From positions 534,778 to 598,777 of the forward strand of contig SJOL01009883.1 of assembly GCA_004794785.1 (NCBI GenBank): a DNA stretch of 64,000 nt, read 5' to 3'. Shown here in pieces: positions 1-11,900 of this stretch. The notes under the pieces are model-generated. The model saw only the letters and a program-made list of their open reading frames with translations, was not told the DNA's origin and did not search any database. A program made the position numbers and the translations under genes. The DNA is from Opisthorchis felineus. Taxonomy: Eukaryota > Platyhelminthes > Trematoda > Opisthorchiida > Opisthorchiidae. Position 1 is the stretch's first letter; every line of letters begins with the position of its first letter.

Positions 1-1840
1 AATTCCCGGTCGCTCCGTTTGGACAATTTGGCTCACCAAGTTGGGTTAGCAGCTGGCCATTTTCATGCGCTTTCGATACTTTAAATAGAGGAAAGTATAA
101 CAAAAAAAATTAGCTCTCAATGACTTTCACAACAATAAACCTTAGAAATATTCAACCTGTGTTGCCATTTCGGACACAAGGAGAATTAAAATTTAAATTC
201 AACGACCATGTTCTTTTCGCTATAAGCTCGGCGAGTTCAAATGGGAGACTCGAATCCTCCCATGTTGTTTCGGCTATCTATCAACTAAGTGCTGCGCATG
301 TGGGAAGCTTTGACAGATGCTCCAGGGCATCTTGGGACTCACATCCACCTCAACCGCCACCACGAATTCACGCTCATATCTTTTGCTGTTTTTGTCATGA
401 TGGTAACCGTACAGAGTGAACCAGGAACAACACAATCAACCCGGGAGACGGCGTCGCAACAACTTTTTCGTACGACATTTCACACGGTAAGGAACAAAGC
501 TCGACTTGACAGTGCAGAGAAAATGGGCTCAACGCACTCTCGTTCTTCTGCTGAGGAAGTGCACTTCAGACTGATGCATCACAACTGAATGCTGCTGTGG
601 GTAACCTCGGTACAAAAAACATTACCATAGGGCTGGCTTCAAAGATCAGATTACCATAGCAACGTAGCCAAAGTGTATCTTATCGTGGTTTATGTGAAAG
701 TGATGCGGCGAGAAATTGGGGATCACTTTCGTAAACTGATCATATCGCGTGGTAACTTTCTGCTAGCATACGGCAGCTAAATGATACATCTACTGAAGAT
801 AAATTCGTTGCCCTTAATCGTTTATTTACTAAACTTGGAATCGAATCAGTTGACCGAAACGGCTTTCCAAAAACAGGGAGTAAATATACGGATTCTCGAT
901 GTCATCCGGTATTATTGCAAAGTACTAACACAATTTATTCTGAGTGTGAAGTTATTCCATGCCTTACCAAAGAAGCTTAATTTCACTCCTTAAGAAAACT
1001 TATAAGCTCATTAAAATGTCGACGAAACGAAACGAAACTTAAACTACCGAATTCTCGCCTTCTGTGAAGCTATGTATGCTAAGAATGCTACAAACCAATG
1101 TCGAAGGAAAACAAAGATCAGTAGCGAGAAAACACATTTACCGTAAAACTCTGAATAACTTCTCGAGGTTTCAGCCAGAGAAAAATATGGGCAAACAGAT
1201 AGTTTCGCGAATGCTTATGGATATTCTTGAATGAAACCCAGCTGAGACGAAAGCGGCTGAAATCAGCGTAATGCGCTTCTGCTTCATTTTCACAAATCCC
1301 TTATAGGCCTTCAAGACCCACACTGAAACACTTCAAAAACTTGTACTCAAAACGAGCAAACAATTGGTCAGAGCTTTTCGGCTCAACTGTTATAACACGA
1401 AGCTACACAAAGTATACCAATTATGGAGGGAATATTTGGTGTACAATGCAGCCATCACAACCGCATAAACGTTTGCCCTGGTTCCCTCTGTTTAACTGCT
1501 TCACAAAAAGGACTGCTTTAACACAGCACACCTCATATCCATGGTCAAACAAGTTGAATAATATTGGATTCGGATTTCAATTCAAATACTTCTTTTTAAA
1601 TGAATCCAAACACGCATCTGCCTCAGCACTTAGCAGATTTATATGTACGGAAAGGATAATTCTCGTGACATCATTGGCCGCTTTGGAGACAACTGAAGTC
1701 CAGAGATGAATACACATCACAGAGATCACAACCAGAACTGCTGAAATCAAATATCCAAAATGTGCACTTCTTTGCAACAACATTGAAGCGGATGAGACAC
1801 CGGTATTTTTGGACTAAAAACGAGATTGGGTGATGTAGAT
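1..1840. other. No recognised gene
   Basis: Open frames at 120-419 and 289-588 (plus) are short and match nothing I know; the minus strand opposite 400-560 is also open. Nothing like a kinase domain was seen on either strand. Confidence 0.5.
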
Positions 1841-1931
1841 AACCAAATTTGTTTGCAAATGAGTGTATTTCGCTAATTCCGTGCAATTTGGTTCAAGTAG
1901 AACATGAGGTTGACGGAAACTCGGGGACTGT

Positions 1932-1975
1932 ACCTACTTGATGAGCCCCAAGAAGGGCGAAACCGGTCGTGGGCT
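1932..1975 (+). ncRNA. Hammerhead ribozyme, first copy of tandem (core C3 changed)
   Basis: Stem I is CCTAC (1933-1937) with GTGGG (1969-1973). Stem II is GCCC-CAAGAA-GGGC. The GAAA is intact, stem III is the minimal ACCGGT, and the cleavage position would be after GTC at 1968. The core reads TTGATGA in place of CTGATGA. That substitution at the invariant C3 should abolish cleavage. Confidence 0.7.
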
Positions 1976-2230
1976 GTCGAAGAATTTTCAGCAACCTTAT
2001 GAGTAGTGTATTACGTATGTACATGTATCGCGATATCTCGAATATCGTAGCAACTGAAACATGAGGCGGCTTCGTGCAGCACATTCAGTTGTCTGGAAAC
2101 ATCACATGCGAGAGATTCAGCTGGTTTCCAGGTGAGTCTCTCGCAAAACCAAATTTAATTGCAAATTTCGCAAATTTCGTGCAATCTGGTTTCAAGTAGA
2201 ACATAAGGCTGACGGAAACTCGGGGGCTGC

Positions 2231-2273
2231 GCCTATCTGATGAGCCCTAAGAAAGGCGAAACCGGTCGTGGGC
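2231..2273 (+). ncRNA. Hammerhead ribozyme, second copy of tandem (complete core)
   Basis: Stem I is GCCTAT (2231-2236) with GTGGGC (2268-2273), including two G-U pairs. The core CTGATGA (2237-2243) is intact. Stem II is GCC/GGC around a loop, with one C-A mismatch. GAA (2258-2260) is intact, stem III is the two-base-pair ACCGGT type, and cleavage is expected after C2267. All core bases of the hammerhead consensus are present, so self-cleavage is plausible. The short stem III suggests activity as a dimer. Confidence 0.8.
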
Positions 2274-3313
2274 TGTCGAAAAATTTTCAGCAACCTTATG
2301 AGTAGTCCATAGTGTTGCTCTCGATCCACTCGATATATTAGACCTTTGGTTCATGCGTGAACGCTGCTGTTTTAACAGAGCGAATTGCCCATCAACAAGT
2401 AAAATTATCGAAATAAAGATCACTTGGCAGGTATTCAGAGTTGAAAAGGATCTACGTGTGTCGATAGAGCTTAACTGCTCCTTTGATTCGTCGGGCACTT
2501 CCAAATATTGGACAACTTTGACCACTCGAGAGGATTGCATATTTTGTTGTTGTTCGTACGGCCAAGGATTATAAATTTATAATGTAAGAACGCTTGTTCT
2601 GTATGCTGAAGACCACGCTGCGTTCTCAGGTGGACCTCTGAACATTTTTATGCACACACTCGTGTGCTGCGCATCCGATTCGAGACCTTCACTCCTTTGA
2701 GAAAACGATAAATTGGTGTCGTGTCAGGTAATAAAGCGCCGAGTAGTCTGAGATGTCTGTCGCTTTTGCAACACGAAGCAAGCTTGGTCCTGTATTCCTG
2801 AGCGCTTTCAGACTGATTAGCATTTATTCAGAAATTTCAAGTTATGGTTCAGTAAATTCAGGTTGTTCAACTTGACGCACTATGTTTCGTCAATTTCGAT
2901 TTCAAAGCAGGCAGAGGCGGATGACCTCCTGCCCGGAAGTGCTCCATTATTACATCCGCTTATGCACCATACATATAACGCCGAAATGGGAGGAATACAT
3001 AAAAAAACGGTGTTCAGAAAACTGGGTAAACAAAAGTTGGACAAGTGTGAGAGGTCATGTTGATCTCTGATGTGCTAAGATAACAAGCTGTATGGATCAG
3101 ATATAAGACGACAGGACTTGATCAAATATACCACGTTCGTCGTGGTGTTTTTTAGACAAGCGTGTTTCTGGAGGCGCAAAATTTTTTTAAATTATTTTAT
3201 CAGTCTCATCTTCGACTTGGAGTGCCCCCCATTTGTGCATGTGTGTATGTGTGTACAGCATTAAGCCGAATATTCATGCATTCATGCCAACCACAAGCTG
3301 ACCGTGTGATCCA

Positions 3314-3722
3314 TATTCGAAGAGTTTTCAGCAACCTTGTGAGTAGTGTAATAGGTCTAAGCTTAGTCATATTTTGTTGACACAACAAAGCATTGCTTGT
3401 AAGGTTACAGCCAAATATCGGTTTCGCTCTTTTTGGGACTCATAAAATGTATCGCGATATCCCGAATACTGTGCCAACTGAAACATGAGGCGGCCTGGTG
3501 CAGCACATTCAGTTGCTTAAACGGGATATTCAGCTGGGTTCCGTTTAGGTGAGTCTCCCGTCAAAACCAAATTAGTGTGCAAATGAGTTTATTTCGCTAA
3601 TTTGGTGCAATTTGGATTCAAGCAGAAAATATGTTTGACGGAAACTCGGGGAGTGGGCCTACTTGATGAGCCCCAAGGAGGGCGAACCGGTCGTGGACCG
3701 TCGAAGAGCTTTCAGCAACCTT
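3314..3722 (+). mobile_element. Degenerate hammerhead element with a central insertion
   Basis: A tail segment (TTCGAAGAGTTTTCAGCAACCTT, 3315-3337 onwards) is followed by about 90 bp of other DNA. The inner unit (ATCGCGATATCCCGAATA, TGAAACATGAGGCGGC, GAGTCTCCCG, GACGGAAACTCGGGG) then leads to a broken hammerhead at 3657-3698. That hammerhead has core TTGATGA and GAAC in place of GAAAC, so it should be dead. The arrangement matches the tandem copy at 1841-2306 with its first ribozyme lost. Within the insertion, 3415-3442 read backwards resembles a second hammerhead core fragment. Confidence 0.65.
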
Positions 3723-4130
3723 AGTTCAGTGGTATTGATAGCATCCAAATTGATGGTTCCTGAGTGAATACTCGTTTTTGTCACTTTAGCTAAGAAGCCA
3801 TAGATTTTAGAATGGGATGGCATATACACAAAATATACTTTCAAACCCAGTGACCGAGCTGCGCCCTTCTTGGAAGTACCTCCTTTGAGAGGTGGTCCGT
3901 CTCTCTTAATATGAATTACTTATGGGTGTGGAGCAGTTGATACACATTTGCCTGTGCACACTGATGACAACAGAGCCGGTTTTATATGAAGCTCGATGTG
4001 CTGCTGAGGGTGGAAAGGTCAGCAAACAAACTCGCAGAATCCTGTTAACATGATGGCGTTACGCAGCGCTAGCATCGAATTACACACTGAGGTGCCTGTG
4101 TTATCCCTCAGTTCCCTTACTTTTGAAAAT

Positions 4131-4132
<2 letters not shown>

Positions 4133-4162
<30 letters not shown>
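4133..4162. repeat. (AT)n microsatellite
   Basis: An uninterrupted alternating AT tract of about 30 bp, followed by TGTACATATG. Confidence 0.95.
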
Positions 4163-4166
<4 letters not shown>

Positions 4167-6529
4167 TATGGCAATGCACCATTATCATTGGTTTACTTTC
4201 TTGCAGCTGACTGATGCCTCTTGAGCGGAGTGTTCACAGTGTCCAGCTGGGAAGGTCTGCACTTCTGATGGTTAATTGGCAACCATTTATTCTACAGGTG
4301 TCTCATCACTACCAAGCCCTCGAAGAAACCACTTGGACAAATGTTGTAAAAATCATCGCTTCCTGTGATTGCTTAGCACGCGAATGCAAATCCTCTGCAT
4401 CATTCTTACCGTTCGGTTGACGTACGGGTCGTAATAAAAGTTGTGCTAGCTGTGCTCTTATTTTGACATTCTAACCCCAATTTGACCCGAGATTTTCCCA
4501 TTTTGCGACACTTCTGCAGGAAGTAACCTATGTGGTTATATTTATATTGTCTCTGGGTGACCAGGTAAGCATTCTCCTTTATAAGACCACCTAAGTTCCT
4601 TCCATGTACCAGCTAATGGAGGCATTTTCGGTACCAACCCAATCTGCCAGTTGCTATACGTACTGAGCCAGCCTTTGAAAAGCAATGCTAAGTGTGAATC
4701 TGATAACAACAACTTTACAAACTCAAAACATGACAGCGTTTTTGGAAACGCGATGGACTCCACTTTCAGCAAACCAGAACTCTTGCTTCCTATCAATCCA
4801 TCTAAGGCAGCCAAATCCTCTATTTACTGATAATAAAGAGGGCTCCGGTTTATTTTAAAGCAACACGCACTTTCCTTTTTCCTCCGCCAACAGTGCTGGT
4901 ATCCGTTTGTAGATTAAAATGTGGACAGAACTCAATGTAGCCGCATCCAGAGAGTGCACCTAAACTATAGCTCACTATTTGTGTACATGCGTTATTATAT
5001 CAAATTTCAACCTATAGTAGCTCATAAACCGTTGATTCCTGTACCAGACTAATTCATCGTGAAGGCTATCGAAATACACGTCGGTCCTAAACACCGCCAC
5101 ATAATATATTTCCAGGGGCTGCGACGTTTAAGACCATGGTTGATAATGCTTGCAGTGATGAGGAATAATTCGAATTCGCACCCAGGTTTGGAACCTGATA
5201 CTAACCCGGTTATTGTGACCTACTGCTACAACGATTTAGCGCAAATCGGTCGTATCTGGTCAACTATTATAGGCTTGGTGACTAGTTTCACCCTGGTTTC
5301 TAGTTGATAAGCAAACCACCGGTCATAACCATGCATTATTGCTCTCAAGGCTTACTTCACAGCACTCACTCCCGCGCGGAACATTCTCTACCTGTCCTCC
5401 GGCTAAGATGAAGCTGAACGAGCGATAATCACTCACCAAGGTTCATTAGTGCTGCGTGCGCCTGGGTTCACCGTCTTTATCGATCTAACATGGGTGAACA
5501 TCATGTTCACGGAGTTGGAGCTAAACACCTTTCTGCGCACTACGCTGTGATGCCATGTTAGCTCGCTGTACCTGGTGTTTGGGTTTGCAGTAATGAACTT
5601 CATTGATCCCCGCATCGAATAGAAAGGCACGCAGTATTGATGAGCTCCAATAAATATAGAACTGATGTACATCGTTTCTCGGTCTTTCGAAAGTTCTTTA
5701 TGCATCCTGCTTCCTGTCCAAGTAGTGCATAAATGTGTGAATTAATATTAACTCTGTTGCTGAAGTGATGGCAACCGACATCTTCGTGGTTCGTTTGAAT
5801 ACCAACTAGCTCTACTTAGGATTTGAACAATTGACCAGTCAATCAGTCAACCGACAGTAGACAGCGGTAACGGATGATCCATTTGTTGTTCCATAAGCTC
5901 CAAATCAACCAAAGCGTAGGCTAATCCATGTGACTGACATACAGAAGTATGTCGATCGATACAGAAGGTGAGTGTCACTGATAAGCAACGAAGATTTCGT
6001 AGTAGTCTAGTAGTAGATTTGTGATAACTGGAAATCCATTCCCATGCGGCTAGAACCGAGGCATGCACATCGCTTATAATCAAAAGTAAAGGCGGGTTGA
6101 CTAGAAATTATTTTGTCGGCTGTAGTTCTGGCTTGCTTAAAGGCAACCGGCCTTCGACCTGTCCCAAAGATAATCGATCAAGCTTCCGAAGGATACCAGA
6201 AGTTTAACTCAGACAGGAAGCAAACACACTCGGTGAATTCCTTGGACAACAGCGGCGGTTCTGGAGTTATATGTTTCCTGAGTAAACATAAGTACCCTTG
6301 CCTTAGCATCTTGAGGTTCTCGCATAACAATCACTGAAGCTAGCACACCAATTCAGCAGACTGCATTGTCGAAATAGCTTCTTTTATCTATGACATGTCC
6401 CTTCCTCGTTTATAGTTTCTCCTTTGCTTCGCTTATAGACTTTTTGAAAAGATTTGACGACCATTTCGAACACCTAACCCAATAGGTAGTATGCAACATC
6501 GGTAGGATTATTACTAGAACATCTGTAAC

Positions 6530-6720
6530 TATATTTTACTATATTTTTTACTATGTTTTACTATATTATATATATATATATTTATATTATAATCATAATA
6601 CATATTAATATATATTATATATATCATATATATTATATATAATATATCTTAATATATATTATATAATTATGATTAATATATTATATATATCATATTTATG
6701 TATGTATTTACTATATTTTA
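6530..6720. repeat. AT-rich low-complexity tract
   Basis: About 190 bp almost wholly A/T, with many TATATA and TAATATAT runs and partial palindromes. Confidence 0.9.
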
Positions 6721-6930
6721 CACCATTTTTGCATCACTGAGGTACCATGAAAATAAAAGTTCTTCGTGCACAGAATAAATGACATTGAAGAATCAATGAA
6801 GCTCGTTGGAATAAAATTAAAGAGGCTGAGAGTCAAACTGATCAAACTAAAGGCTCCGAGGGGGCCATTTCGGTGTCCTGCTTAAGTCAGCTCAATTGTG
6901 AAATAAGGTCACCTACAATTGTATAGACCT

Positions 6931-7137
6931 AATACACTAATCATAAGGTTGCTGAAAACTCTTCAACAGCCCACGACCGGCTTCGCCTTCCTTGGGGCTC
7001 ATCGGGTGGGCGCAGTCCCCGAATTTCCGTCAAACTTACGTTCCATTGGAATCCAAATAGGCCAGACTTCCAGAAATACACTCATTTGCATATCGATTTG
7101 TTTTTGACGGGAGACTCACCTGTAACCTAGCTGAATA
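6931..7137 (-). mobile_element. Hammerhead element copy, minus strand, degenerate ribozyme
   Basis: Read on the minus strand this has the GAGTCTCCCGTCAAAA block, CGGAAATTCGGGGACTG, and a hammerhead at 7013-6969, then the ..CAGCAACCTTATGA tail. Stem I GCCCAC/GTGGGC is perfect. The core reads CCGATGA (U4 changed) and GAAGC replaces GAAAC, so activity is not expected. It lies downstream of the transmembrane exon and would be sense to the PTK7-like transcript if that intron extends this far. Confidence 0.7.
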
Positions 7138-7161
7138 CCTCAGTTATTATGTTCTATAATC

Positions 7162-7177
7162 ACATATATATATCACG

Positions 7178-7207
<30 letters not shown>
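7162..7207. repeat. (AT)n microsatellite, interrupted
   Basis: Two AT tracts are broken by TCACGT. They lie just outside the hammerhead element copy at 6931-7137. Confidence 0.9.
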
Positions 7208-7209
<2 letters not shown>

Positions 7210-8810
7210 CATACATATACACATAAACACATATATACATATCCGATAGACTCTACAGAATGCACTTTCAACGGAAAGGTTAATTCACGGAACTTAATCA
7301 GGTCACGTGCACACCTAGAAGGGAAATAAGCTTGGTACGAAAATGTGATATGCCTGAAATTCACCAAGGACTCCACAATATCTTGTTAAATGTATCCGTT
7401 GGAGAAATGCCAAGGCGTCTCAGACAATCCGAGGGAACTTGATAGAGAGAAAGACCTGAAAACTACTCAAGTGTCTATGTTGCTGCCAGAGTTAGATCGG
7501 TTGAAATGTTTCTCAGCTTCATTCGAAAATACAACAGTTCGAAGCTTGATAACGCTACTTTAGCCAGCGGTCGTCAGTGACCTACCGAAAATAATGCTCG
7601 GAGAAATCTGGAGCCAGAAGCTTGTATGCCCCATATATGGTAATTTTAAACCATTCTCTATCTCACATTCACTTACCCAACGAGAAATAAATGCCTATCC
7701 TACACATACGCATACACAACAACATAAACATTTACTTCAAAGTCCCTCCGAATGCACGCTTGATTTGTGGCATTTACCAAGGGAGTTCGTAAAAAAGGCT
7801 CACAGAATAATAACCTAGCCGTTTCTAAATTCATTTGTCACATGGCTTTATTGCCGCCGGTGTCAAGCTGTATTCGCGACACAGACATTGTCCGGATGTC
7901 GTAAATCAACGCCCTTAGAACGTATGCACGTAGACAACGGTGACAGCGTCACATTAGGTGATTTATTCTGTACAGTCCAGCGGTAACAGTCATCTCCCCC
8001 TCCGTACCGATGCATACCGGAGTCGTTTCAATCTAATTAGCTGTCAGCCTCGATCGTTATTGTGAACCAGGAACCAACTAAAAACCCAGGTGCAACGCTA
8101 ATATTGCTCAGTTTGGTGACAGGGCGAAATCCATGCCTGAGAATACCCATCGAGGATAGTTCGAGCTGGATTGGACTTTCTCAGGTGTCCAGATATGCGG
8201 TTGGAGAGCAATACGAATGGCGTTTTGGTTAACAGAACCAACCAATAAAGACGGCAGTTTCCAGCTCTTTATTTTCTCATTTGTTATTTTGTGCCATTTA
8301 ATTATGCATGCGTGCTGTCGATGTTGTGGTCAAGGCATACGAAGTAGCCGGTTGAGGCTGGTGCCTACGATGTTTAGTTCTGCACAGATGCATTTGCGGC
8401 TGCATGCACTATTTGGACACGTTGACGCGGAGTCCAACCACGCCCAATAATTCATTAATCCTACCGTCACACATGTTGCTGCTCCGCTACCTTTGTGATT
8501 AATTGTTTGTTCCGCACTCTTCCAAGATGAACAAACCAGAGCGACATCACTGCAGAGTTGTGTGCGGCTGTTTGTTTGTTTGTGAAATCAAATATCACAC
8601 AGCTCCTTTAAAAGTGTGAGTGTGTGTATCTCTGAGCGGTGTCTTACATTACTTGAGGGATTAATTAATCATACAAGCATTGAAACTCAATCGAAAGGGC
8701 TCTGGTCGTTTGATTGGAACACGATCCGAATGCAAAAACACACGTTCGGGAGGACAAGCACACAAAAATACATATTTCATCTCATCACACCACAACTACA
8801 CCGTTTTTAC

Positions 8811-8984
8811 CTTTGTGTGACCGTTTCCGACGTGTTCGGACCATTCTCATACTGCAAAACACGGTCAACGCGATGATGAGTCCCAAGTAGGTGACGGCAC
8901 AACCCACAACGGTTAGAATTGTTTTCAACATACTCGAACCGGAACCTTCTTCTCCGAGTTGTTGTCTTGTGTAGTCCTCGGCGG
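8811..8984 (-). CDS. PTK7: PTK7-like exon 13: juxtamembrane and transmembrane segment
   Basis: This 174-nt phase 1-1 exon reads [14 protein letters not shown], then the membrane span [20 protein letters not shown] plus VFC, then the stop-transfer [13 protein letters not shown]. The pattern VGxAVxY...FC followed by basic residues resembles the vertebrate PTK7 transmembrane region. The acceptor is CGCCCAG and the donor G|GTAAAA. The next exon (cytoplasmic tail and pseudokinase) was not found in the remaining 8.8 kb. Confidence 0.9.
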
Positions 8985-11900
8985 CTGGGCGAAGCAAAGA
9001 CCAACGAAATGCAGACATGTGAAAAGTGAAAGTTGGGGGAAACTGCGTGAAGTTAGGCTGGCCCGAGGATATGCATGTTTATGTGCACTTCGGTTTGGTG
9101 CAGTCTTTTGGGAAGGAAGCATACATAGGCAGATTCGACAGGCATGCACTACAGATCTAGGCACAAACGCGTACATGGTGTCGAAGCAACACCAAACGCG
9201 TCAGGGAACTGAGGCCAAAACATGAATAAATTAGTTTTTAAAGGTCATTCCGAATGAAGTGTGTTGGACTAGGCGAGTGAGGCAAACATTAATCATTAAC
9301 CTACTTCAGGTTGTAAGAAACACCAAGGTAGAAAGGACGCACATCCACCACTGTAGCACAGCGCAGAGGGTAATAGATGGCATGAGGAATTGTGTGTCTG
9401 TGTCTGTGTGTGCTTTCGGATAAATTGACCGGAACAGCCGGTCACAGACCCTTTTCAGAGGTCTTTCCCCTCCACTATCTCTCAGTCAGGTAGGTCGTTG
9501 CGTAGTGATACACTCACCTCGGAAGAATTGTACAAATACCATATACCCCTGCTTTTTGGTGTCACAAGTTCTAAAATTCGTGATAAGTTATCCTACAGGA
9601 AGCACGGTTACTTTACGAAGATTGGATTTTTTTAAATTTCAACATAACCAATGAGGGGAAGTGCATAATTCATATCAGACTAAATTTAGGGATTTTTAAG
9701 CACTTAGGTTTTACACATCTTTTATTGATCCCATATAATGTGTTTACGCCATTCCGACAAGAATTTTCTGGAGTAAGAGGATCGTCGAGTGTGACTGAGT
9801 GTGACTGAGTGTGACTGCTGAACTCGCTCTGAAAGCATCCATAGTTACCAGCAACTTACTTCATCCCTAATTAGTACTGATAGGACATTGCACCCACCCC
9901 AGAAGTTACCACCTATAAATATTATTGTCTGATATGCTAAGATACATGCACGGTCGTAAAAAAGCAAGGGATATTTAGCGGCTGTAGAAGGATAGAGCAA
10001 CGCATAGTTAAATGTCATTTTAGATATCAAGGTTACACCCTCAGAATGCGTCTGTCATACGGCTCAATGTTAAGGGTTGTCGACTACACGAATTAACGCG
10101 CACGCAACAGACAAGTTCAAACAGTGCCCAAGAATTATCGGAGATTTTGCGATTTCTATTTATACGAACGGAGCTGAAATAATTCTATATTCTGATGAGA
10201 CAGGCAGCGATGCAAGGCTGCGGGCTTATGTCGGACGTCAAAATTTTCAATTAGTCTAAGTAATATTGCTACTGAGAAGTCGAAGTAATGGTCGCCCAAA
10301 CTGGTTCCAGTGTCAGCAACCATAGCAGCTTTTGACTGCAAAGCAATTTCGAGAGAAGCAGATCTTAGGTTAACAAATGTCTACGCAATTTTTATCTGGG
10401 TAAAATCTGACAGCAGAATTACCAGTATTCAGCGTTGGTTATGAAAAACGGCTTTGTACTTCTGTTCCTATAAATTGATCGGACTGCCATATAAAAGCTA
10501 TGAAGACAATTGTTTCGAAGAGCTGAGCTGACCTTAGCCCGCAGCAAACGTGTAACTGTAGCAGGCAGCCCTAGAAATGACTTAAAATACTCCATGTTTA
10601 CGAATCTAAATCTCGTTACTCTTGGCAAACACGAAGAGTGCTTTGCTTAGAACTTCTCCTCTACTAACAGCGCATTCCCTTCCAATCGATCAAATTCTGA
10701 TGGCTAAAGTTGAGTAAATATGACCGATCATTCACTAGATGGCAGTTTCAGAAAACCAATGGAACACTCACTGAGTGAACGTAGTTTGTCTTAATGTGGG
10801 GCGAGATGGCTCAGGGGCGAGATGGCTCAAGTGGTTAGAGCGCGAATCTACTGACCGGAAGGTCCGTGGTTCGAACCCGACCTCCGCCTCTCGACTTCCC
10901 CTGTCTAGGCTTGGGCAACCTGGCAGTATCCCAGCCCTCGTGCTTCCTTCGGGTGGCATAGCAGCTAGGCACCGAAAGGGTGATACAGCTGGACGATTTT
11001 TTTATTTTTATTTAATGTGGTTAGCCAATCAATGCAGATGTCTTTTATGTGGTTTAGTCAAGTCAACTCAGAAGTAGGGACAAGTGACTAACAGGCGACT
11101 AACGTTCACTGAAAACGTGGACTTCGTGTTAATTATGTTAACGAAGGCGGTTTCACCATTATCGCACAACTGACTGAAAACGCCTTCGAATTGCCAAGCC
11201 AGAGTTTATTGTTAGCGAAGAATGAGGAACCTTAATTTGTGCATTTTGCGGCCTGATATATTTACATGGTTGAAAATTCGGGCAGAGTCACAGTAAAGTT
11301 AACCTACCAACAACAGTTGATACCTGATAAAAAAAGTTAAGAAACGTTATGGTTTGAAAAACTTTAACTGGGCATTTCACCAAGGCGTTCAATCTGAGGA
11401 ACTGTCAGCTACTTCACTGTCTACCATCAAGATACAGTGAAATTTGATGTCTTGGTGTGGAACTTTCCACTCATTACTAAACAACAGACGAATGTGTTGG
11501 ACGTTATCGCAAACCGGGAGACACGCTATGTCGCATTTGGTAATCGTTTATAGGATATGAAACTATACCCATTCTCAGAAAGTCACTATGATTTCCCTGA
11601 TTTCCCGGATGCATTGTTGCTGCATTGCTGCAACATTGCCGTTTCACTAATTGTGGGCTACGTATAGACCGTGATTCTTCTTAAACCTGCTGCGGGAGAC
11701 TCATGCAACCCTCTTTAAGGCGTCTGAACTTCAAGCACAGTCATATCCCAGCCCAACGCTGTCACCTTGTCGTGGTGGTCGGGCTTCTATGCTACAATTA
11801 ATTGCTGGCTACACTGGCTGGAACTCAGTTCCAAAGAGTTCAACCATGCCAACAGGGAGAAGCCCGACGAAGAACAGTGGGTCCCGTCCTGCGAGCAATC

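Larger units (their letters stand above)
1841..2306 (+). mobile_element. Hammerhead-bearing interspersed element, tandem dimer (PLE pLTR- or retrozyme-like)
   Basis: Two copies of the same unit lie head to tail with a period of 299 bp (core at 1938 and 2237). Each unit has, in order, ACCAAATTT / TTTCGCTAATT, a 'GACGGAAACTCGGGG' block, a hammerhead motif and the tail TTTTCAGCAACCTTATGAGTAG. The part between the two ribozymes includes ATCGCGATATCTCGAATA and a GAGTCTC block near 2130. Tandem hammerheads at about 300-nt spacing are known in animal retrozymes and in the terminal repeats of Penelope-like elements. Which of these it is cannot be settled here because no reverse transcriptase of that type is next to it. 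Confidence 0.75.
2310..8810. other. Downstream intron or intergenic region, no gene recognised
   Basis: Apart from the repeats listed, there is a 90-codon minus frame at 4542-4814 (no recognised domain) and several shorter frames. A stretch at about 7,850-8,200 is less AT-rich and may be an unnamed repeat; read minus it contains a 45-codon open run ending at 8,041 (QLELSSMGILRHGF...). The pseudokinase exons expected after the TM exon were not recognised, so this is probably part of a long intron. Confidence 0.45.

Noticed and set aside
4520..4564. 45-nt plus-strand microexon EVTYVVIFILSLGDQ between CTGCAG and GTAAGC
   Set aside because: Borders are good but there is no neighbouring coding sequence on that strand; such pairs arise by chance.
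4542..4814. 90-codon minus frame as the cytoplasmic exon of the PTK7-like gene
   Set aside because: The frame open in phase 1 after the likely acceptor hits a stop, and no juxtamembrane or kinase motif is present.
10188..10215. CTGATGAG at 10.19 kb as a hammerhead
   Set aside because: The GAAA core part and stems are absent.
10817..10890. A functional tRNA gene
   Set aside because: The head has pol III boxes but is fused to a SINE body, and a second diverged copy at 63.2 kb has the same body.
10775..11077. 100-codon frame [12 protein letters not shown]... as a protein
   Set aside because: It is the translation of a tRNA-derived SINE; boxes A and B are in place.
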